From Sipunculus nudus (taxonomy: Eukaryota > Annelida > Sipuncula > Golfingiida > Sipunculidae), in contig CM049319.1 in NCBI GenBank assembly GCA_026874595.1, positions 5,856,601 to 5,920,600 of the forward strand: DNA of 64,000 nucleotides. The letters are read 5' to 3'. The notes under the pieces were generated by a model. It saw only the letters and a list, made by a program, of their open reading frames with translations, was not told the origin of the DNA and did not search any database. Both the position numbers and the translations under genes were made by a program. Of this stretch, positions 28,305-42,500 are shown piece after piece; positions within the stretch are counted from its first letter, which is position 1; every line of letters starts with the position of its first letter.

Positions 28305-31300
28305 ACGTTTCTTGAGGGGTTTCACAGTGTAGGACTTCACTCATCAGAAACGAATGGACAGTTAGCACATTTAATCACTGTGAAGTTTTATACACAAATA
28401 ATTATATACCTTTTCTATATATATATATTTATATGAAGCCTTTCACACACAGACACACACGAATATATATATATAATTTTACCGAAATATAGCATAACGT
28501 AAGCTTAGTCATACGAAAGCAAAACAAATGGTGTATACAGTATACAGTTTTACGACATGTCATCAGGGAAATGAAAATAAAGATGTATGCTTTTTCAGTC
28601 TCTGGCGACAACTGCAAAAATCCAGAATGAAAACTGCACATCTCCATTTAAGACTGCACAAGCAGTAAAAATATACCCTACAATAACCTATACAAAAAAA
28701 AAAATATAGATAAAATCTAAACCTGTATTATATGTGCATCTTGAACATATAAATCTAAACCTTAGCTCTGTCAGAAGGTAGATAACTAGTAAGAAAGATG
28801 TCTCGTGCATAGAACTCCGATTATCCTCGGGACCATCGAAACAAGCACAAAAATTAAGCCGCAGGTCTGCCAATTTGGGAAATTGCGTGATTACAAATGC
28901 GGCGACAGATATAACCGATAAAATTCTTTTCAAAGCTCGTCCCGTTTCAGTTGTTATATGCCCGTCTATGAAGGGACGAATTATGATATATCAATGGTCC
29001 CTCCGTCATATGTAATGGATCAGAGGTGACAGGTCATAAGACGGGCGTGTTTTGCACGTTATCGGTGTTCTTGTTGTTATACTGTAACACTTCAAAGAAC
29101 TGCCTGGTGTCGATTCTGCCACTGGACAAGGTAAAATTTTGCCGGAAACTATCCCGTTTTAATCCGAAAAATTGTGATTTTTATCTTGTATATTCAATAA
29201 TTATTGACTCTTAATTGTTTCCGGTTACGTCTCATTTCCTTAGTTTCACTTACCCGCACAATCTCTTCATCGAGCTTCACTACATCTTCTACATCCTTCC
29301 TTGCTACATCAGGGTCTGCTCCCAGCATCACCGCCTCCTCCACGATCACTGACTTAAGTTCCTCTATTTTTTCTGTATCGTTGTGGATGTACCAGGCTTC
29401 GTCTTCGATGAGGCTTCCACCAGGATTTAACTAGAACAACGTCATGACATTCTTTCAAATTCGGTCATTGGGAAGTCAGTCTTCAGGACATAGATGAATC
29501 AGAGAAGTATGTCTCATATTGTAAGAATATGACACTTAGCAACCTCACATTGCAGATATTTAATTAAGCTCCCCCCACCCCAGGACTTAATAACTTAATA
29601 TAATTTTTGTATCTTGAAGGACATATTCTGTTTACGCAGATCTCCGATATGGCCAATAAAAAGGATATTTCAGTACAATATTACACATAACTTCCTGGCG
29701 CAGGCAGTTACCATTCTTGGCAGCGTATTAAGTCAAACCAAAATAACAGTCTGTAATGGTTCATGGCAGTCAGGCAGCTTTAAGTTCCTGTCACATAGAT
29801 CTTATCAAATAAACAATATACAGATACATTCACAGTGACATAAGGCATATACAGATACATGCACAGTGACACAAGGAATAAACAGATGCATGCACAGAGA
29901 CATAGGGATTAAACATAGTGACATAGGGAATAAACAGATACATGCATACTGAAATAAGGAATAAAAAGATACATGCATAGTTAAAAAAGAAATAAACAGA
30001 TATATGCATAGTGAAATAAAGAATAAAAAGATACATTGAAAGAGAAATGCGGAATAAACTGATACATGCGCAGCGACAAAGGAATAAACAGATACATGCA
30101 TAGTTACAAAAGGAATAAACAGATACATGCATAGTGAAATAAGGAATTAACCGATACATGCATAGTGAAATAAAGAATAAAAAGAAACATTCAGATTGAA
30201 ATGCGGAATAAACAGATACATGCACAGTGACAAAAGGAATAAACAGATACATGCACAGTGACAAAAGGAATTAACCGATACATGCAAAGTGAAAAAAGGA
30301 ATAAACAGATACATGCAACGTGAAAAAAGGAATAAACAGATACATGCAAAGTTAAAAAAGGAATAAACAGATACATGCAAAGTGAAAAAAGGAATAAACA
30401 GATACATGCATAGTGACAAAAGGAATAAACAGATACATGCAACGTGAAAAAAGGAATAAACAGATACATGCAAAATTAAAAAAGGAATAAACAGATACAT
30501 GCAAAGTGAAAAAAGGAATAAACAGATACATGCATAGTGACAAAAGGAATAAACAGATACATGCAAAGTGACAAAAGGAATAAACAGATACATGAAAAGT
30601 GAAAAAAGGAATAAACAGATACATGCATAGTGACAAAAGGAATAAACAGATACATGCATAGTGACAAAAGGAATAAACAGATACATGCACAGTGACAAAA
30701 GGAATAAACAGATACATGCAACGTGACAAAAGAAATAAACAGATACATGCATAGTGACAAAAGGAATAAACAGATACATGCAAAGGGAAATAAGGAATTA
30801 ACCGATACATGCACAGTGAAATAAGGAATAAAAAGATACATGCATAGTTAAAAAAAAAGGAAAAAATAAACAGATACATGCATAGTGAAATAAAGAAAAA
30901 AAAGATACATTGAGATTGAAATGCGGAATAAACAGATACATGCACAGTGACAAAAGAAATAAACAGATACAAGCACAGTGACAAAAGGAATAAACAGATA
31001 CATGCATAGTGAAAAAAGGAATGAACAGATACATATACAACGACCTCATTAATAAACAGTTGAACAGGTTCTGGGCACTTACATAATTAGATTCTTAAAT
31101 GACAATCGGCTCGTACAAATGGGTTGATCCTCAATACAAGTTCGTTTTTATTCAACTTGAGCAATGATTCAATATTGTGTTTATAATTTTTGGTGGAATT
31201 AACCGCCTCCACTTTTTAATGCAAGCTTGTACTAAAAAATGTTTAGTGGAAGTAACCGCCTCCATTTTTTTAACGCTAGCTGAACTCTTTTGAATGCGGA

Positions 31301-32592
31301 ACACGACTACAGAGCGCTCACCTTGGGTGTTTTGGGGATGGGGGGGGGGGGGGGGGTAAATTATCACCTCTCCTCGGCTGAGATTCGAAACCACTATCTC
31401 TCAGGTTTCTAATCAGACCAAGATTAAGTCCCGATTCTCCTGACACTAAGCATTTTCATATAATGCTCGTTTTGCAAAAAAAAACCACTTACCAAGAGTT
31501 GAAATTCATAAGTTGACATCTTTCCTAAATTAAGCAAGGGCCTCGCGTAGAATAAAGTTTCGATTTCGAGTTTGGTCGCCCTAGCGATGAGTTCGGCTTG
31601 GTCGGTGAAATCTGGGTTCCAGTCCTGCATTACCGTTGGCCACGCACCAAAATGGTCGACAGCGTACTGCAGCAGGGGCTCCCGCCAGTCAGTGCTGTTT
31701 TCATCTGTAGGTAACAGACCATTTTAAAAATATTGAAATTCTTTAACATTTTTATGGTATATAAGCACGACACTCGACACATCAACAAACCCAGGGGCGA
31801 TAATAGAAGCATTACAGAGTTCCTTCCGTCCTCGCTGTTTAGTCATTTCTTAGCGCAAATAAAACTTGTTTTTCCTTACTTAGAGTTACGTTTCATCTGG
31901 TTCATGCAGTTATTCCATTATAAGTTCACTTTCTTATAACACGGCTTCTTGGCCTCCGTCCACTCGGATAAAATTATGGTGCAGTAATGCTTCTACTATC
32001 GCCCACAAGGTTTGTTTATACGTCGAGTGCCTATGTATATACACTGTCCCCATGACCTGTTCCGCATGCATTTGTTTCCATACGCTGCTGAGGCAGAGGT
32101 TAAAGTATACTGCAGTTGTCGCAGGTCTCTTTTGTTTTTAACCGCTTGTTTGTACAACAAGGACCTCTAGGTCTGAACACCAGGGCAGGCACAGAGCAAG
32201 AATTGTATTCTGACCAATGAGAGCGTGGTATTGCATTATGCATCCAGCTCGAAATTTTAAACATATAAACGCACGCTCTCGCTGTTGGCCCTGTTGTTAG
32301 CCCTGTGCAAGAAACGGTGAAATCAGAACCCCTATTCCCCTTGGATGAATACTTGGTTTTATTAGATTGTCTGTAAGCATTTCTTTCAGAATGGTAGAAA
32401 CAGATTTTAATGAAAAATGTTGTGGTGGTTTAGGTAAATATTACAGAACAACCCAGCAAATAATCCTTAACATTTTTCTCAATTTGAAGTGTTTTTTTTT
32501 TCAATTGTGAGACATGGCAAATATATCCCGGCAGCACTCAGGGTCACATTGATTGGCATTAGGGCCGCCATTTTCTTGGGCTGGGTACACTC

Positions 32593-32656
<64 letters not shown>

Positions 32657-35600
32657 TATGTGTATATATATACACACACACATTTTTCCTTACCTGCGTC
32701 AATGCAGGACTTGTAGTACACTCTGGCTTTTGTGACGGCGTTAGGTTCGTCAGGTTCAGGGGGCCCCGCAAGAATGTCTAGTAAAATATAAAATATATCC
32801 ACAAAATTAACATGAACTTAACATATATGTCTGAAATTTAAGATAATCACATTTCAAATGTTCCAAAATACATCTTTGACATCCCAGACATATAACTGGG
32901 ATATTATCTCGTGTAAATGTCCAACAAACTGGAAAGACGTAAAATGACCCGCTGTGCACCTCGACCGCCCATTACGTCGGAAAGGTTCACACAATCAAAA
33001 CTAGATAAGATTTCATTCGAATTAAGTAACTGCAGCCTAAATTGTGTGGGATACTGGCTGGAGATTATGATTTCAGACATAAACGTCATTGAACAGAATT
33101 TTTTTAAAGACAAATAAGTCAAAGAATTGCCTATTAGGTGCCACATGAAGTTTCTATCAACCGTGTTTTGAATAATGATCAATACATAAGATCATACATT
33201 AGATTTTAGTTGCATTTTTGGAGCTGAAACATCAAGTCACGGTTAAAGGGGACCAATTAAATGAGTCAGTACAGAAAGTGCAGTCATCAGATTAGAGCAA
33301 AAAAAGTGGTCAAAGGGTCATCACGTTCACCTGACCTGTGACCTCTAACACTATGACCTCTCTCTGACGTGGGAACTCTTTATCTTAACAAAAGCATACA
33401 AAAACTAAAATTTGCTTTCGAAACAAACTGTGCGTTTCTTTTTAGCTGCTTCTTATAAAATAACACCAAATCATATCTTACGGATAAATACCATTTGTCA
33501 CCGAACCTAGATTTTGGTTGATTCATTGTGGATCTGTTGTATTCTGTTACTAATTTTATCAATGTCGCATTCTCTAGATTTAAATTATGTTTTAGTTGCT
33601 TTTTTAACCAGAGCTACTTATTTCATGTTTGACTTCTTGGAGAAGAGAGTCAAGTAGGAAGACGGTTGGTTGTCCACATGCAGTTAAAGGTAGTTGCTGC
33701 TATTTAGTTGAGAATTTAGTAACTAATATAATTCGTACAAATGCGTTATCTGATGTGTCGCCAGATTGGTCCTTGATTAATTAGTGCTTGGATGAAATGT
33801 GCTAAATTATACGTAAGGAGTATACATGACACATTTGCAGTAATGTCGGACTTGATCCCAGACTCTAGAGTCCACTGTTTCAGGGACACAGATTCGGACC
33901 CGGATTTTCAGATTCGAGAGGTTCGGCCCAGCACATCTCGTGTCAAGAAATCAAAAAAGGTCAGCTCAAGGCTTGACTTTATGATTGGAAAACACCAGAA
34001 CGAAGACTGAGCTATTTATGCAAACCATTGAATTGGACCTTACTATAATCTGCGTTAAACTTCCGAAAATAACATACTAGAGGCAATCAGCAACAAAGCA
34101 AATAAAAGGATAAAATTCATTCCCATGTGGGCCTTCTAAAAAGTGTCTATTTTTTTATTGATCAGCGCCATCTATAGGGAAAAATTAAAACTACACGGCC
34201 ACACTGCGCAGACTCTTGACTCACGAGAATAAGACTCTACTGTATTGGGATTATTATAAATGTAGTGAAGAGGACAATGTAGTTCCTTCAAGCGTGTTGG
34301 ATAATAATTGTTTGAAGGCAATTTCCCTAACCATGGGTGTTTTGTGGTTAGGACATTACGGAGTAAGTAAAATTTAGTAAGCATGCGCGTGTGAAATGTA
34401 AACCGCAGGTGTTTTCTTGAATTGTAACACCTTTTGATTTTGATGTTTGTCCATTGAGACAAGTAGTCCTGGCCGTCATACAGTGGCCAAAAAGAAGAGA
34501 ATCGTTTCGAATAGAAACGACGTTTGGTTGAAGGGTACAACACGGCATGCCAAAAAAAGACAAGAAAGACTGAATGTTGGATCAGAAAGACTTTGAATAA
34601 AAATGGGATTATTGGAAACGCCTTTTTTTATCATCCAGTACTCACTAAAATAGTAAATGAAAGTCAAGCTGACACCGCCCCTCTTTAAAATGTACCGGTA
34701 CGTTGTCCATGTATATAATGGAATTTATTGGAAACTTTGTCCAGGAACCAGCATGATATCATCCCCTGAGGGTAAAGCATGTAAATTTTCACAACTCTGA
34801 TGTAAAATTTACCGTTGGTGGTTCTGGTATTTGAGCGTTTAGCGGAATAATCCTTCGGGTCCGATATGACGGTCGGGGGTGAGTTGTGAGGCCCGTCAGC
34901 TTCCAGTTTTTGATAAGTTCAAATAACCCTCTGGAAAAAATAAACACCCTTGCGTCTGCTCAGGGAAATACGATGTTTAAAGTGTACAACTAAACATATA
35001 AAAAACAGTGTTTATATAATGATACTTATGAAAGTGAAGTTCCAACCTTGGGTTTTATGTACACTAAATAAACAGAATGTATCAGGTGTATTACCTCGTA
35101 CTTTGGTAAAACTCTCCTTGATCATGTTGTTAAATGTACCCGCTCCCTGCTCCCCTTCTGGTATCGGATTAACGTATTTGAAGTTTCCGCAGGCGTACTG
35201 GTTGAAATCCTGACACGGATCAGCACTCGGATCCATAAGCCGGTAGATCGAACGGGCTGTATGATGAATAAAACATCATTTATTTATTCAAGGGGTACCT
35301 TGAAAACTATTTTTCATTAAAAGTAAGCCACAATTTAGATATGAGATAGAATGATATTTTTTTATAATTACCTTAAAATTTATATAATATATGATAACAC
35401 CAGTCTTGTTCACCAGCGCAACCTGGCGCTCAAGCTTAAAAACTTCGCTGTTTCAAACTGGTCTGACAAATTGACAATATTAGAGCTTGCATTATATTTC
35501 CTTTCGGGCCAATTTCTTTACCAATTTGATCACCGTTTTAAAAAAGATTTACGCATAAAATTGTAATTAGAGAAATTGTTTATTGATACTCTGAGAAAGA

Positions 35601-35777
35601 TCGCGCACATTGGTGTAACCAGAATTGCATTTAAAATGCAACAGTGTGTTCAAAGGAATAGAGAGCTACCTATCGGTAACATAATGTTAAACATTATGCA
35701 CACTACACGAAGGTGCTAGTTCAGTATATATTATATTAATTATTTTAATTAAATTATTCAAATTAATATTATTTTAA

Positions 35778-35815
<38 letters not shown>

Positions 35816-36517
35816 GTACGCCTATGGTCTAAATAACATGACATACATGCCTCTGGATTAGAGGAAACCGCTGTTTTCTCACCAATTACACATCCCGACT
35901 AGGATCCAAGCTTACAGGATTTGATTTTCTGGTATAATTTGATATACGAACAAAGAATGAATATTATTTATAATTGACCAAGCTCATAATAAATACATGT
36001 ACTTGTACTCTAGGTCAACGTACATATTAATGTAGTTTATCAGAATGTAGATGACAGGAATAGAGCGCATACCAAGCAAAGTTATTATTTTCACTTTTCT
36101 CTCATACTTTTTTACAAAGAGTCTAACCAAGGAGATGCAAGGTTGTTATCAAATTTCCCAATTAACATCGGACTGGCCATAAACCGAGCAGTGCTCACTC
36201 GTCCCCTTAAACCTTCTGAAGAAGTGACTGTCAGCGTAGATATCTCGCCTTGCCAATCAAGTACCAGAAACCAAACTCTAATGAATTCAACATTGGCTGA
36301 TATTAAGTTTTTGATGGCAACAGTGTACAATATAAACATCCCGGTGACACGCTGCGCATGTATACCTCTCCGTGACGAGATATACCTATTGGATAGATTT
36401 CTCTATTTTGGACACGGCATGTTGCGGGAAACTAAGCCGGAATCTGGTATTCTTTCTTTTACGGACATCTTTCCATTACGAACAAATATCCGTGTCCCAC
36501 CAGTTACTGTTACCTTT

Positions 36518-36573
<56 letters not shown>

Positions 36574-39500
36574 TTAGTTGGTTCGTTTTGACTCACCTCT
36601 TTCACGGCAGACATGTGAAGTGCAGACGGTATCTTCTCCATCTGACATACAAAAAAATAAAATAAAATTAACATTCATGTTAAATTTATAAAAAAAAAAA
36701 ACCATAGGTAGACCAGCTATGGTTAAGGCGTTAAACATTTGCCCTTGAGGTCTCCGGTTCGAACCTCGCCGCTGCCTCATGGTCTGATGGGAGCCTCAAA
36801 GATTCCCTCTAAAATTTTGTATTTGTTGTCGTTCTTTCGAGATGGCTTAACTATGGTAGAAAGCAGTTGAAACACACAATGTTCTGTATCATGACACATG
36901 GCTAGGTTAAGAATTCAAGTAACCTCCCACCCACCCCCTCCCCATTTCAGGGTTCCCCTATCCCCTACCCACACCCCGCCCCCAATGTCCCCCCCCCCCA
37001 TCCCTGTAATCTATATCAATATCAAATTAACCCCTTTTACCTAACTTCAGGTTATCCCGTCACTGTTCAGATTACTCCTCCCTGATTCATCCAAATGATA
37101 TTCTGTTGCTTCATCTGTAGATATTTTGGTTAAAACAAACACGTGAAACTTTTTAAAACTAGAATCAGTATGTGCAAGAAACGTAACTAACTTGTTAATT
37201 TTAATGTTATTGAGTCATACATTTCATCAAAGCACAAGATAAAGTGCATATAAACATAATATATACGAGAATTCAACTTTTAATAGAAAAATCAGAATAG
37301 AGAAATTACAATAATTATAAGTAAATAAACACAACGAAATAACTGAACGAGGGGTAAACTGAAACCGAAGGGGGTAGTGTGGAACTGATTTCAGGTAGGT
37401 CCTGTATTCGTAAGCGGGGGAAATCTGAATCCACTACATCGGAGGCATATAAATTCCAGCATAGGTCACCAAGTAAACATGATCAGAGTTCTAAAAGCCA
37501 ACTTGTTACCCTAATCATGGAGATAAAATAAGATACGAGGATTCCAGTGGTTACTCCATCTTATTGTATCCCCATGTCCTAATCAACCATCTGTTAGCGT
37601 ATCGCACCACCACGTGCACAGTAGTAACGTATTACTTCAGTCAGACTTCTCAATAACATGATATATGTACAAAAATGAGCATCCATCACATCATTTAACT
37701 TTTACTTTCTATAATTGCTTAACTAACGGCCGATGATAACTTAATGGCTCCGGTGATTATATCATATTATAACCGGAGACACAGAGACTCGCTGTAATTT
37801 CAGGACATTATCACTCGTCATTCATTGCTTGGTTGACACATCAGTCATTGTAAAAATTGTTGGGTGTTGTCAAATTCACCAAGTTGTTTGTTTGCGTAAA
37901 ATTTCTAATGTGACTTCGGTTTTCATGACTCTTCTAGTCAACGACCTTTAGGACAGCTTTTTTTCCCATATGTGAGGACTCTTAATATGTAGCAAGCTGG
38001 CGATCTTTTTAAAGAGACAAATTATGTAAAATGTTGCTTTTATTCAAATAAAATAATTTCTAATTTCATTGCATGCTGACATGGATATATGTGTTAATTT
38101 GGTATACTATTCCAATTCTGCGATTCAATAGTAAATTCAGTTTTCTTGTTTTACGCTAGCCTTTTACACTTTTTAACTTTGTGATATAAAGCATGGTTCG
38201 TCGCAAAACTTGCAGCATATACCTCACCGTTACTGAATGTTGGGTTTAAAGGATGATTTTGCCAGTATCTGTTTTTAGAAATAATCCCTGGGATTAATAT
38301 GCAGTTACGATTTGTATCTAGAAAACAAAAGCGGAAAAAGATCCATATATAGGTAATGCAGGACTTAAATGAAGGGCAAAAAAGTTATATTTCGATGGGA
38401 ATGTTTCAATAAACTGATATAAACCCGAGAACACAACATGATTTAACTTAAGTAGCCCAGCCGAAGAGTTTAACCCGTCTCAATAAATAACAAAAAAATG
38501 ACTTAAGTTCGTTTGGTGCTTAAGCCCCGAGACTGCAGTGTACGAGGCTTAAGACCAGAAAGATGGCCCCTAATTGCGTTGTTTAAAGGTGTAATACGCG
38601 CGGAAAATATCCTGACAGCACAGGCGCTTAAACAGCCATGGCATAGCAACTGAGGACGCGCTTTCTGATTGGTTAATATGTTTACTAATTGAGCCTTCAA
38701 ATGGTGACACCGCTGACGTAGCAACGGTTCAGCCAATCACGCATGTACTTGCAATTTTGCCAGAAATATTAAGTAAGAATTAAGAGATGGGCCAAATAGT
38801 GTGAAAAACGCTAGGAAAATGTCCGATAAGTAATACTTTTAAGGAAATGACCCAGAAAAGTAACAAATCAAACCAAAATATACACAAATAGCAATTGAAG
38901 TGCCTATGCTGACAGGCGCATTCCGGGACAACATTGAATAAAACGTGTTTGCTAAAATTTTTGTAAAATTCAATTTTTAAATAATACCGGTTTTATACCT
39001 TATATAGTTTAAAATGCAAATGCATCTAGCAAATCTGCATTTGAAATTCAAATATCTGTTTAACAGTTAAATTTTAAATGCAAGTGTAGATAAATTATAT
39101 TGTAGTATCCTGTAATAATCAGAAATTAATCATCAGAAAAAAAAAATCATATTTCGTTAAGGCCTGGATTGTGTGTATAGAGTAGATGTGGATACGGATG
39201 TATTTATGAAGAAAGGTTAATTGCACTAATACATCTATTTCTAAAACTGTCGTCGTTCATTAAAAAAGTAAATATAATATTTTCTACCGGGAGAAGCCCT
39301 TGACAGCTGACTGGTAAAACGCTCGGCCTTCTCCGCTGGCGACCCGGGTTCGATTCCCGGCGTGTGGCTACGAGAGTGGGTTGTACCCAGCCCCGAAACT
39401 TCGGCGGTTGTTTGTGAGGCCCCTCAGCGTTCAGTTCTGAACTAAAAATTTTTAGCCACAGCCGGCGCGAATCTCTTCACATTTGTAAATAATGCGACTT

Positions 39501-42500
39501 TGAATACCCCTCATAACTACGAATACACCTTTATCAAAAAGTTGCGAAAAGTTTACAAAATTCCACGCGAATCCACGTATTTCATGACCCCGAGAAACAG
39601 GCAATGCCATCTTGCCACCCCTACTTAAAATGTACTAGTCGGAATATTCTCCGTACTTTTGGCCGTTTTGGGCGTTCTTGCCTAGTCTCTCCAACAGACG
39701 CCAGATGCCGCTACCGCTCTGCACCAGTACGTCTGTTATTGGACGCCATTTTTTCAGGATCGGAAGTGTTGTTTGGCATGCGCAAGAAATCATCCCCCTA
39801 TTATCACACCCTTGCAATAGACAAGCAAAAGTGGATTATTTTTGCCACACAAGCAACAATAATGTTAACTTGTCTTTATTGGGGTCTGCCGGGTCTGTGC
39901 AAGGACGATATCCATTCTGGATTCACCTCCGGATGCGCATGCCAAACGGCACTTCCGTTTTTCAAGATTCTCGAAAAAATAGCGTCCAATAACAGACGTA
40001 CTGGTGCAGAGCGGTAGCGGCGCCTGGCGTCAGTTGGAGAGACTATATTACTTGCCTTGAAATATGGGCCACCCCATTTCAAGGTTGGGATGACCCAAGA
40101 CACTTTAGATTATTTTAGATACTGAAGATTTGTCCTTGTCCTGGCACAGAGGTTAGAACTAGATCCAGGAAGAAATAAAACCATGTGTTAAGAAATAATA
40201 TTCTACACGAATTGGTATGTTCGGATAATCACTGCATATGTGTCCCATTTAAAAAAAAAAGGGGGGGGGGGAGTGAGTGGTTATGAATGTATGGTTCTGC
40301 GATAACCAATAAATTCAGATTAAGCCTAAACGCAAGAATTTAAATTCATTTCCAAGGAAAATTGTTCAAAAATCAACGCAAGGCAGACTGGGAACCAAGT
40401 TTATAAAATACGGTGCTTGCCTCAGCCTACGCTCCCGAGGCAGCGGAAATCTTGCGTTTCTAAAGAAGCTGCTGATTTTCACGCTGCCTGCTTTGACCTT
40501 TTATGATACACTTACACACCAGATGGTGGGTCGTTGTCTGCTGAAAATCGTTGAGCGTATGATGTGACTAGCAGCCAACCAAATGCCAGTTAACAAACAC
40601 GCGACGGGCCCATAGCTGCGCTTCAAGCACCGCTTGATGGCAGTTTTATGGTTACTCTTAGTAAAGAATAGTCGAATTTTAATTGCTCCCTCTTCGTTCT
40701 CTTCTCCTCTATGACATTACGACTATGTTAGCGTAGCCATTTATCTGTTGACAGCAAAACGGACACCAGCCATCGAGATGTGCACGGAGCCAATGTTGTT
40801 ACATTCCGTTTGCTCACCGGCCGGGCATCCTATGTGCACAATGACCTGCGAAAACCAGTCTGTGGCCTTTTCAAACGGTTGCTGGGGCGATGAGCTGTCA
40901 GTCAAATCAAAATTTAACAACATTGGCTAGGTGTATTCCTCGTTTGGCTGGTAAACCGTTTTACTGGCATCACGTCCTGATATTTATGTAGATTCCTTGT
41001 CGCATCTGTTGTATGTCGCATTAAGGCATTGTTTACACACTGTCAAGTGCTACAAGTACTGCTCGCCTCCGGTCAGCCGTGTAGCAGCTACACGCAGTCA
41101 AAAGGACCACAAATATTTATGTAATCAGTTTGATGTCTAGCTCAAACACTATGGCCTCTTCAACCCCTAAAAAAGATATTTACCAATAGCATTTATATTT
41201 GCTCTTTATTAATCATGTGACCATTCAGCCCTTCATAGAGGTCGTGTCTTCCAGCACCGGGCCCATCTGATTGGGCCAAAATACACTGCTCCCCTCTGGT
41301 GTAGCGACTAAGGATACGAGCACAGGCACTCGTATACAGCACTAAAATGGCCCAGAAATCGTAAACACATTGAGAGTATGGGCGATATACCCATTATGAA
41401 AGAACAAGGTAATGAACACCACCGCTTCGAGGGCAAGACAACTTTTTTTCACAAGTCCGAATTCCTGAGAATTATGCTTCACAAGCATGATCACGCGCCT
41501 CTTTGTTGAAAACATTTTTATTTACAAGATGAAACTTCCAAGAATAAAAGTTCTCTAAACTAACCGCGAATTTCAGCACGTTTATTCCAGCTGTGACACC
41601 GTCATTTGTCATGTATACATTTACTAGTTGCGGAAATTGACGTCACCCCGGGCTGAATGGATTTCCCTCTGAGCTGGTGTCTGTGATTGGCTACATGGTA
41701 CCAGTCGTTTTCTACATCTCTTTTAGGCGCACTATTCAAACAGCTGTCAAATTGTAAATGAAGTTGAAAATCAGTAAGCATGTCACTTGTTTTGTATACA
41801 TTTACGTCTGTTCTTTAACCAAAACATACATTAAGCCCGGGATGACGTCAACTTCTGCAACTAGTAATTATAAACTTTTAAGTAAATCATCTACAAAAAA
41901 CAGGTGGACAGCAGGTGGTGAAATGGACTACAGTTGTATAATCCAAGTTTTTAGTTATTTTTTACCGGGCGTGGCTTAAACAAAGCCATGTCCCAATTTA
42001 TTCACTATAGGCCTATACATACATGAACAGTCGTACAATGATACAACGCGGCAGAAGTGGAGTTAAAGCGCAAATGTGAAAAAGTTTTTGGAACTTCATT
42101 TACATATGTATATGATTACATTTGATCCCATTGCATATTCAACTTAATTACTTTGCAGGAATTGTTTTTAATCGTGGTTGTGTAGGCCTAATGGTTAAAA
42201 GGGGCCGTCAAATATCCAGGCTGGGTTCCTCCTGTCAATTCAGCTTCCAGTTCATGACTCGGACTGAAGCGGACTCAGGCTCTCGTGCCACCTTCTTCTT
42301 AAGAACGAGTTTCTTTTCTCCCTTGGACTTCTTTGGCGGCATCTTAGCTAGCCACTATTACTTAGTAGATGTACAGTGCTCTTAACTCTGTAATACTTAA
42401 GAAATATGATGTGACAAACTATTTACATGCCATATGTATACTCGCGGCGCGGACGTCGGACGACGTCAGGCAGGACGTCTGGCGGAACCCACAGGGGCGT

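Noticed and set aside
28098-28436. Open frames with long Tyr-Ile or Ser-Leu runs here and at other AT, GA and CT tracts
   Set aside because: They are readings through microsatellites with no conserved flanking peptide.
29805-31049. Several minus-strand open frames of 80-210 codons rich in Cys, Tyr, Phe and Leu
   Set aside because: They are translations of the 31-bp minisatellite in shifting frames, with no start context or splice structure.
34813-34910. Possible extra peptidase exon between exons 3 and 4, with AG and GT-like borders
   Set aside because: Exons 3 and 4 join in perfect phase without it (KVR-D-ILAG), its translation does not resemble M13, and it shares sequence with a SINE-like tail.
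39310-39375. tRNA gene with a perfect B box
   Set aside because: No consistent acceptor and anticodon stems; followed by a repeat tail, so SINE-derived.
39604-40017. Plus-strand 137-codon open frame
   Set aside because: It spans both arms of the foldback element; each arm is open in both directions by symmetry.
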